The position numbers were made by a program, and so were the translations under genes. Below the pieces are notes generated by a model, which ran no database searches, was not told the origin of the DNA, and was given only the letters and a program-made list of their open reading frames with translations. Positions 57,046-64,000 of a DNA stretch of 64,000 bases are shown piece by piece; the first letter of the stretch is position 1, and every line of letters starts with the position of its first letter. This DNA is from Aralia elata (taxonomy: Eukaryota > Streptophyta > Magnoliopsida > Apiales > Araliaceae). The stretch spans positions 71,499,358-71,563,357 of the forward strand of contig CM068377.1 of the NCBI GenBank assembly GCA_034770075.1, read 5' to 3'.

Positions 57046-58230
57046 ATGCCTTCCAGATGTAGAATCGCCGAGTTTGATGAGTCGGTCAATAACGAAGGGA
57101 ACTAGGCGAACCCCATTCAACGACTAGTAGACTTGCTAGGAGAAGCCCTGCGGGGAAGGAAGAACGAACCAGTACACCCCAACCCCCAAGCTGCGCCAGT
57201 AACGAACTTTAAAGACTTTAAGAGCGTAGGATCGCCCGAGTTTAGGGGAACTACCAATCCCGTCGAAGCACAGACCTAGATCAAAGAGATGGAAAAGGCG
57301 TTTACTATTGTTCGAGTGGGGGAAGATCAGAAGACAATATTCGCTACTTATATGATGAAGGGTGAAGCGAATTACTGGTGGAAGCCAATCAACAGAGAGC
57401 GGGTGAAGGAGTGATAGCCTGGATAGGTTTACCACTCTGTTCTTCGAGAATTACTTTTCGAAGAGCATGAAGAATAAGATGGAGGTTAAATTCTTGGAAC
57501 TGAAGCAAGGTGAGATGACGGTAGCACCGTATGCGGCAAGATTCAACGAGCTCGCACGATTTGCTACACACTATGTCGACACCGAAGAAAGGAAGGCTAG
57601 ACGGTTTGAGTTAGGGCTAAAACCTTGGTTATTCTACAAGGTGTCAGTTCTCCAAATCGATTCGTTCGCCACACTATTGGAGAAGGCGATCATTGCTGAG
57701 GGAGGTAACGAGGCGTTAAGTCAGTACAACAATGAGAAAAAGAATAAGAATTCTGGAGGAGAAAGTCGTGGGGGAAGTAGCAGTGGAGGAAGCAATTTAG
57801 GAAAAAGGAAGTGGGATAACAACAACAACAACCGAAGCAAACAGTCGGGAAGTTATCAGGGAGGATTTAAGAAAAGGGCTGAGGTGTGCTCTAAATGTGG
57901 AAAGAACCATTAAGGGGAATGCTAGAAAGAACGCAATGTCTGTTTCAACTGCGACAAGAAGGGCACATTGCACCCCATTGTCTAAAGTTGAAGAAAAACC
58001 GAGGATGTTTTGGTTGCGGCTCGACTGAACACCAGATCAAGGACTGCCCGAAGAAGGGAAACACTAGGGGAAACGGCAACCAAGGGGGAAGCAAGCTGAT
58101 GATAGGTGGACCAGCACAACCCAACCGTTCAATGGCCCGAAATTTTAACGTGACCGTCCAGGACGCAGTTGCTGCAAAGGACATGGTGTCAGGTATCGTA
58201 CCAATCAATAATATAAATGCCTTTATTTGA
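57046..58230 (+). pseudogene. Element G gag
   Basis: ATG 57046 (MPSRCRIAEF). The capsid segment SPEFRGTTNPVEAQ with ATYMMKGEANYWW lies at 57230-57380, and MEVKFLELKQGEMTVAPYAA with FNELARF at 57479-57560 after a frame break. A Gly/Ser/Asn-rich linker follows, then three Cys/His knuckles; the last two read HIAPHC and CFGCGSTEHQIKDC. Several stops (57103, 57280, 57911). Confidence 0.85.
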
Positions 58231-58539
58231 TTCGGGTGCTACCTGTTCTTTTGTATCTGAAGATTTTGCTAGACGTTTGAACTTACCCCAAGAACGATTA
58301 GGAAATCCTTTGAGTATAGAGATTGCGAACAAGGAAGTAATTCCCATAGAGTTCGTTTACTGAAATTGTTCTGCAAACATTAGAGGTCACGAACTAAGTG
58401 TAGACTTGATTCCGATAAGACTGGGAGAGTTCGACGTGATATTAGGAATGGATTGGTTATCCAGCCACGCTGCGATGATTGATTGTCGAAAGAAAAGTGT
58501 GAACCTTCAGACTTCAAATCGGTCTAAGGTAGTGTTTTA
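58231..58539 (+). pseudogene. Element G protease, truncated
   Basis: FDSGATCSFVSEDFARRLNL gives the retropepsin DSGA box and DVILGMDWLSSHAAMIDCRK the following motif. It is cut after VVFY by element H. Confidence 0.85.
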
Positions 58540-60363
58540 TGTGAAAGTAGTATGCACACAAGCCAATCATATTTGATATGATGTAGCATATACTTTGTAA
58601 TCTTATTCATTTATTAATAAAAGAATTGATTTTCTTAAAAGGCATTTTATATTATCTACATAGTGTTGTTATATTAAATGTGATAAACCCATGGTTTTGA
58701 GCAATGCTTTTAGAATCATGATGGTGATCATGCTAATGAGATCTAAATTCTAGATAGCTCACAAACTAAAATCGTTCCTAATCGTTGGATTACTAAATAG
58801 GGGATTAGTGAATCCGAATAGATTAGTACATACGTTGCTTGCTCTTAAGAAGAGGATGATTGATCTCATAAACATTTGTGTGGAGACACTAAAGCAAGTA
58901 TATAGGTGTTTATTGGAGAATAAGTTCACTGAACGTGGCTCGCTAAGGAATACCTAATGGAGTTTTACTCGCCTGTCAATAGGAATTCCTATAGTGATAG
59001 TAGTACAAGTGATCCTTGGACTTGAGATCATCATAGTATCTTGTGTATGATGAGTTATACTTTGACATGTCCCTTAAGACCTTTAGGGTATATCAAAGGG
59101 TATGATTGGGTATAATAAGTTGTACATGGAGATAGGTGAATGATCAACAAAGAATCTACCACGTCTAGTAAAAGATGTGAATGTCCTATGTGATTTGATA
59201 AATGACAACTCAGTAGTCCTTGGCCAAGGCAGAATGAAATTAGAAAGGAGTTTCTAATTTGCATTATTTAGAGTTGTGCATTTGGGAATCGAAATACATA
59301 TAATTAAATAAAATAAGACTTGACGGTAAATCCATGTCTTATATTTAATTGGGACATTGTATGGTAGAAGGATTGAATTGTACGGTAACTATTCACTGAA
59401 AGATTCTTTTGTGATTAATGTTGAAATCTATATTATCTAGAAAGTCGTTGATCGCTAAGGGGGCTTACCCTCATTGTAGAATAAATATTATTTATTTAAA
59501 TGAATTAAATAGTTTAATTTATTTATTTAAATAAAATTAGAATTGTTCTAATTGATTTATTCACAACCGGTTTAATATGGAGAACCTAAAGGGTCACACC
59601 ACAAAAGGAAAATATTTATTTAAGAAGTAAATAGCATAATTGTAATAATAAGTTAAGTGTATTTAATTTAATCTATGGAGATAAAATAAATTAAATAGCT
59701 TAATATTTATTATTTAATATTTTGTAAATATTAAATATAAATTAATAAGAGGAGTCATATTATTATTATTACTATTACTATTATTTAATTCCTAATAGGG
59801 ATTGTGAATTAATTAATAGAAGTACTCTCCCATGAATTCCTAATTGGATTAGGCGCATAATTAATTAAAGGAGTTTAATTATAATAGAAACCCTAATCCT
59901 AAATAGTTTAGGAAAGGGTTATTCCTACATCTATAAATAAGAGGAGTCTTATCATAGATTAGGGTTACACACTCTTGCATTAGATTGTGGAGAGTACTTG
60001 CAATTTCTATAGAGATAGAAACAAGGGTTTTGCCAACACCCAACTTCTTGAATAACTATTTTTCCTTGGTGGATCACCTCTAGAAGCCAAACACTTGGGT
60101 GGCTAACGTTGATCAAGCAAAGGAATTTAGTCGGTGGAATTCAAAGAGAACGCGGAGGAATTGGAGGTGAACTTGTACCCGAGGAAGCACGGTTCTACGA
60201 GGGTATAATTTCTTAATCTCTATCTCTTTCGTTTATATCGTTAATTGAGCACATAGATTGATCATGGTGATGGTTTGTACAAAATTTTAAAATCTGATTT
60301 TATTGCGCTTTCGCTTTATTTATGTAATTTGATTGTATGTTCGCGTCATATACAAACCTAACA
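58540..60363 (+). repeat. 5' LTR of element H (left border approximate)
   Basis: The right end CCTAACA is fixed by the primer site. The left end is placed at TGTGAAAGTAG, where the G protease text is interrupted. A TATA-like CTATAAATAA lies at 59931-59940. AT-rich, no gene. Confidence 0.7.
59931..59940 (+). promoter_or_regulatory. TATA box in the H LTR
   Basis: CTATAAATAA, about 420 bases before the LTR end, a plausible U3/R boundary signal. Confidence 0.6.
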
Positions 60364-60364
60364 G

Positions 60365-60376
60365 TGGTATCATAGC
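60365..60376 (+). other. Primer binding site of element H (tRNA-iMet type)
   Basis: TGGTATCATAGC lies one base after the LTR, one change from TGGTATCAGAGC. Confidence 0.85.
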
Positions 60377-62006
60377 CTAATCTTGTGCTAATTATCAATT
60401 TTGATGATTCCATGTGTGTATGGTATGCGATTGGATCGAAATTTTTTAGGCAGAATCCGTTTTTTCTGAATCTGCTACGGGACGCAACTGCGCCCAAACC
60501 CAGAAAGTCGTTTATGGGATTCAGCACAGCTGCGCTGTGTCCCAGTTCATTCTGGGCGCAGCTGCGCCGGACAGCAGAATCCGAAAAAATAATTTTTTCC
60601 TTCAATTAAAATAAATGGTTTATTTAATTGATATAAGTTTAAAAATAAAGATGTTTATTTTATCTGGAATAGGATTTCAGATTGCTAAAATTAAAAGTGT
60701 TTAATTTGGATTTGGTTTTTAATTAAAATAAAAGAGTTTATTTTGTTTCAAAACTAAATATTAGCAAAACTTTTTCCCATTAATTGATATCAATGCATAT
60801 ATGGAATGGTTTTATTATTCATGAGATAATGTTATTTATTGATACATATAGAGATATGTATGATAATAAATAGAGATTGATTATGAACTATTGACCAATG
60901 TGTGATTGGATTTATTTTAGAGGATGCTTGAATGTATGGGTTTTTATAAATGGGGTCTGCGTACCTCGTCTTCTCTAATTTTTCTTAATGTAAATTCTAT
61001 CTCCCTCCTATGTACTTCCACTTGACTGCTGATCAAGGTTTCTATTTATTGTAAATAGTTTATGTAATAGGACTAGTTAGAATTAATTTTGAAGAATTGG
61101 AGATAAATGAGCAAGGAGCGCTTGAAGACCCGTTTGTATTGGAGCCCGAGTTTAAATGTAATAGTTATATTTAAATTTTTTTCTTGCACCCTAGGTTTGA
61201 CCTTTTGGTTCACTTGGTGGCTCTAGTGAACCAAACTAGAATAAAAGTCCTTAATCAATCCAGGTAGAATATAATATTCTATATGTGCATGTTTACTATA
61301 TATATATATATATTATATTATACAACATGCTTCGCATGTTAAATAATATGACGCGTATTTTATATATATGTGCATGCACGCTAAACAAGATGAGACTAAT
61401 AATTACAAACCCCTCAAAGAAATTATATTAAGTCCTAAGCGTTCAAAGATATTTGGAATATCGAACGTCGCCTTCTAGCATGGTAAAGTAATAGAGTATT
61501 AAATATTTAATATGAGTTTGTTGTGTCACACAAGGCAAGTATTAAATATTTAAGATGTTGCTTTATCACATTTGATACTTATAAATAGACTGAACGATGT
61601 TGTTTTGTTGTATCACACAAGGACAGTGTTTTTCTTTCGAATATATGGAAGTGCTAGGTTGGACTTAACTTGGATAATTTTGATTCGGATGTATCACACT
61701 TAATCAAAAATAATCTAAGAGGCAAAATACAAGGAGTTACATAGTGATATAATTGACAATAGTTGTCTACCTATTTATTTATATATAGTTTGTTGTGTCA
61801 CACAAGGCTATATATATTTGAAATGGGATCCTTATTCTCACTAGCAAATCTTTAATTAGATTTGCCGAACTATATATATTGAGGGTAATATAGTTTGATG
61901 AAAAAAGTGAGAGATACCAATTTAAAAAAAAGACCTAATTTATTTTGGTAATTAATTAAATGAATGTATGCTAAAATGTTGTCTATTTCACATGCAGAAT
62001 TTAAAA
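60377..62006 (+). other. Long leader of element H
   Basis: 1.6 kb without a gene. It holds GC words at 60481-60568, a TA microsatellite near 61300 and a motif TTGTTGTGTCACACAAGG repeated at 61518, 61605 (one change) and 61790. A TTTCACATGCAG acceptor-like site just before the gag ATG hints at an intron; no donor was chosen. Confidence 0.6.
60481..60568. repeat. GCGCAGCTGCGC words in the H leader
   Basis: Words start at 60482 (decayed), 60524 (GCACAGCTGCGC) and 60556 (perfect), with pitches 42 and 32 bp. They lie about 105 bases after the primer site. Confidence 0.88.
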
Positions 62007-62818
62007 ATGTCAAACTCACTACCACTGCGTAGCATACTTGATGCTAACAAACTGACCGGACCGAATTACACGGACTGGTTAAGGAATCTGAGAATTGTTC
62101 TCACTGCTGAAAAGATTTCTTATATCCTAAATTCGCCAGTCCCTACAAGTGTTGCAGAAACAGCCTCTGAGGAAGAGATTGCTACTTTTAGAAAGTTGCA
62201 AGATGATGCAATCCTGGCTCAATGCATCATGGTCGCATCCGTGAGTAACGAGCTTCAGTGTCAGCATGAAACTGTGGATGCTCCTACTATATTGCTGCAC
62301 CTCAAAGAGTTATATGGTGAGCAAAGTAGGACTGCTAGATATCAGATATCTAAGGAGCTCTTCCAATCTGGTATGACTGAGGGCACTGCTGTTGAGACTC
62401 ATGTCCTTAAGATGATCAATCTGATTGAACAACTTGGACAGCTTGGGTTCGTGATGGATGGGGAGTTAAGCCAAGATTTGATCTTGCAGTCACTCCCGGA
62501 CACCTTATCACAAGTTGTTGTGAATTTAATTTTCACATGAATAAGTTGGACGTCAGCTTGCCTGAGTTACTTAACATGCTGAAAACTGCTGAAGGTCACT
62601 TCTCATCCAACAAGAACCAAGTCTTACTAGTGGATGATTCTTCTAAGAAAAGGAAGAGGCCCAAGGTATCTTCTGAAAAGAAGAAAAACAAGAAGGCTAA
62701 GGGCAAGGCGAAGAGAAAGGATAAAAAGAAACCTAATCCAGATAGCAAAGAAATTTGCTACCATTGCAATAAGCTGGGACACTGGAAGAGGAACTGCAAG
62801 GATTATCTTGCGGACTAG
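62007..62818 (+). pseudogene. Element H gag
   Basis: ATG 62007 (MSNSLPLRS). It shows LDANKLTGPNYTDWLRNLRI, then a UBN2-like capsid region to QSLPDTLSQVV. The frame breaks near 62525 and resumes at about 62537 with KLDVSLPELLNMLKTAEG. A Lys-rich stretch precedes the zinc knuckle CYHCNKLGHWKRNC, and a TAG at 62816-62818 ends this frame before protease in the same frame. Confidence 0.88.
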
Positions 62819-63096
62819 AAGAAGCTTGGAGAAGCTTCGACTTCCGATCTAGGCTTGTTCATGATTGAAATTAATTTTTCTGAAAGTCAAAATTCTACTT
62901 GGGTATTGGATACCGGCTGTAGTTCTCACATATGTAATAATATGCATGGACTAAGCAGAAGTAGAAAGCTGAACAAGGATGAAGTCATTCTACGAGTGGG
63001 AAATAGAGCAAAGGTTGCTGCATTAGCTGTAGGGACTTATTGTTTAGCACTGCCTTTGGGAAAGTTCATTACTTTAAATAATTGTTATTATGTTCC
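62819..63096 (+). pseudogene. Element H protease, truncated
   Basis: WVLDTGCSSHICNNMHGL contains the aspartic protease DTG box of copia elements, followed by GKFITLNNCYYVP, where T2 interrupts. Same frame as gag after one TAG. Confidence 0.85.
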
Positions 63097-64000
63097 TGTA
63101 GACACCCAAATTTTGCGTTTCCTTCTACTAACCATGACAGGAGGGCGAAATCGTCAATTGAACCGGCTTGCGGGAGCAAAGGAGCGGGCACAAGGGCGAG
63201 CGCCCGACACCACCGCAATGATTTGGGCAGCCCAAGTTTACGTGACAATAAAGCCGTCCGAGGCAGGCATTTCCGAATGAGGTGGCACGTCTCCCGGAAG
63301 TTCCCGGACTGCGGAATACGAGCCTGTCAGCGAAAACCGACGTTGCGGTACGAAAATCGAGGCGTGACACGAAAATCGAGAAAGTCAAGCCCGCCAGCCG
63401 CGGATAGATCTGCGGCCAAGTGGGTGCGCCAGCACGAAAACCGGGAAATCAGCACTCAGCAGCTGAGTGCGATGGGAGGCGTGCCAGCTGGCCAGCCGCA
63501 GATCTATCTGCGGCCAGCCGCAGATAGATCTGCGGCTGGCTCTGGCCAGCCTATTTAAGCCAGCTTCGGCAGCATACAGGGGGTTCAGCAGTTTTGAAGA
63601 AGAAGAATTCCTGCAGCAGCAAAAAAATACGGAAATAGAGAGAAAATAGCTAGATTTTGCAACAAAAATAAGGAGAAAGAAGAGGAGAAAAAAAGAGTGG
63701 AATTAATTCTTTTGAGTTTGATTGTATCAAATACATCATTTATCCTATTCAAATACACAAGTTCACATCCATTTGAGATCAATTGCAAGGTGAAAATTTC
63801 TATTTGTTCTAGCAATTAATGTCCTATTGATTTGGGTAAATTAGATATAATTTTCATGTATCTTATTGAACAATGAATTAGGGATTATTTGCGAGGGTTC
63901 CATTGGAACAAAATTCTTCTTAATAACCCGATGATATTCATGTTTTGATTTCTTGTTTGTTGTATAAGAGATGTATTGGTTGTGGTTCCTTTAATTTGCT
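63097..64000 (+). mobile_element. T2: 5' LTR start of a second Tat element, opposite orientation to T1
   Basis: Starts TGTAGACACCC and follows the reverse complement of 5926 back to about 5022 with clear divergence. It is therefore a separate, more diverged copy. The five bases before it, GTTCC (63092-63096), should recur at its far end outside the window. Open frames inside are LTR shadows. Confidence 0.92.
63392..63545. repeat. GCCGCAGAT..ATCTGCGGC words in T2 LTR
   Basis: A damaged word near 63395-63417 and two words at about 63495-63540 share the T1 LTR word. Arrangement and copy number differ from both T1 LTRs. Confidence 0.85.

Larger units (their letters stand above)
53941..58539 (+). 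mobile_element. Element G: chromovirus 5' part (LTR end, leader ORF, gag, protease)
   Basis: The LTR end GGGGGCGTCACA at 55755 is followed by an iMet primer site, then ORFs in chromovirus order. The element is cut at about 58540 inside the protease by copia element H. The left border with the D LTR is inferred from duplicated LTR blocks (see finding). Confidence 0.7.
58540..63096 (+). mobile_element. Element H: Ty1/copia retrotransposon, 5' part
   Basis: LTR to 60363, primer site, long leader, gag with one CCHC knuckle and the start of protease. It is cut by T2 at 63097. Only the 5' portion lies in the window. Copia gag text LDANKLTGPNYTDWLRNLRI is typical; I do not assign the lineage. Confidence 0.85.

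Overview
The window is plant nuclear DNA, most likely from a eudicot with a large repeat-rich genome. It consists almost entirely of nested LTR retrotransposons. I see no ordinary host gene, rRNA, tRNA or CRISPR array. The organism assignment rests on the lineages present: Athila, Tat/Ogre, chromovirus and Ty1/copia elements, with primer sites for plant tRNA-iMet, tRNA-Asp and tRNA-Arg types.

Layout. A chromovirus-type Ty3/gypsy element (D) is the oldest visible host on the left and centre. Its integrase is cut into three pieces (23642-23921, 35322-35681, 50476-50702). Element A, a gutted relative (1-23641), sits at the left of piece 1. Athila element B (23922-35316, +, target duplication GAAGT) separates pieces 1 and 2. 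Athila element C (35682-50470, -, target duplication ACGAC) separates pieces 2 and 3. The 3' LTR of A was split by T1, an 18.2-kb Tat/Ogre-type element (3789-22017, -, target duplication TGTGC). Element C carries a 3.3-kb solo chromovirus LTR F (41459-44773, target duplication CCCAT). To the right, the 3' LTR of D (from 50768) appears fused near 53.94 kb to the end of another chromovirus LTR belonging to element G (LTR to 55755, then a coiled-coil ORF, gag and protease). G is cut at about 58540 by copia element H. H is cut at 63097 by T2, a second Tat copy in the opposite orientation that runs off the window.

T1 is the youngest and best preserved. I found only four base differences and one 54-bp indel between its LTRs. 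On its coding strand it has gag, a G-patch-containing protease region, an Ogre-style in-frame intron, RT, RNase H, a second RNase H and integrase. On the opposite strand, between integrase and the 3' LTR, it carries two extra genes. One is a three-exon plant-mobile-domain gene. The other is an intronless gene resembling DUF7745 proteins, with a C-terminal coiled coil. Between these genes and the LTR lie eight copies of a 139-bp tandem repeat.

Most unusual signal. Short GC-rich palindromic words recur in AT-rich non-coding parts of at least five independent element families. The words differ between families (for example GCGCGGCCGCGC, CTCGCCccGGCGAG, GCGCAGCTGCGC, AGCGCCggGGCGCT). Nevertheless, they sit in pairs or short arrays with a centre-to-centre pitch of exactly 32 bp in Athila B, Athila C, chromovirus D/G and copia H, and 22 bp in Tat. 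The spacers between them are unrelated. Conserved pitch with changing words suggests a functional layout such as helically phased protein sites or RNA pairing/dimerisation elements. I know of no name for it.
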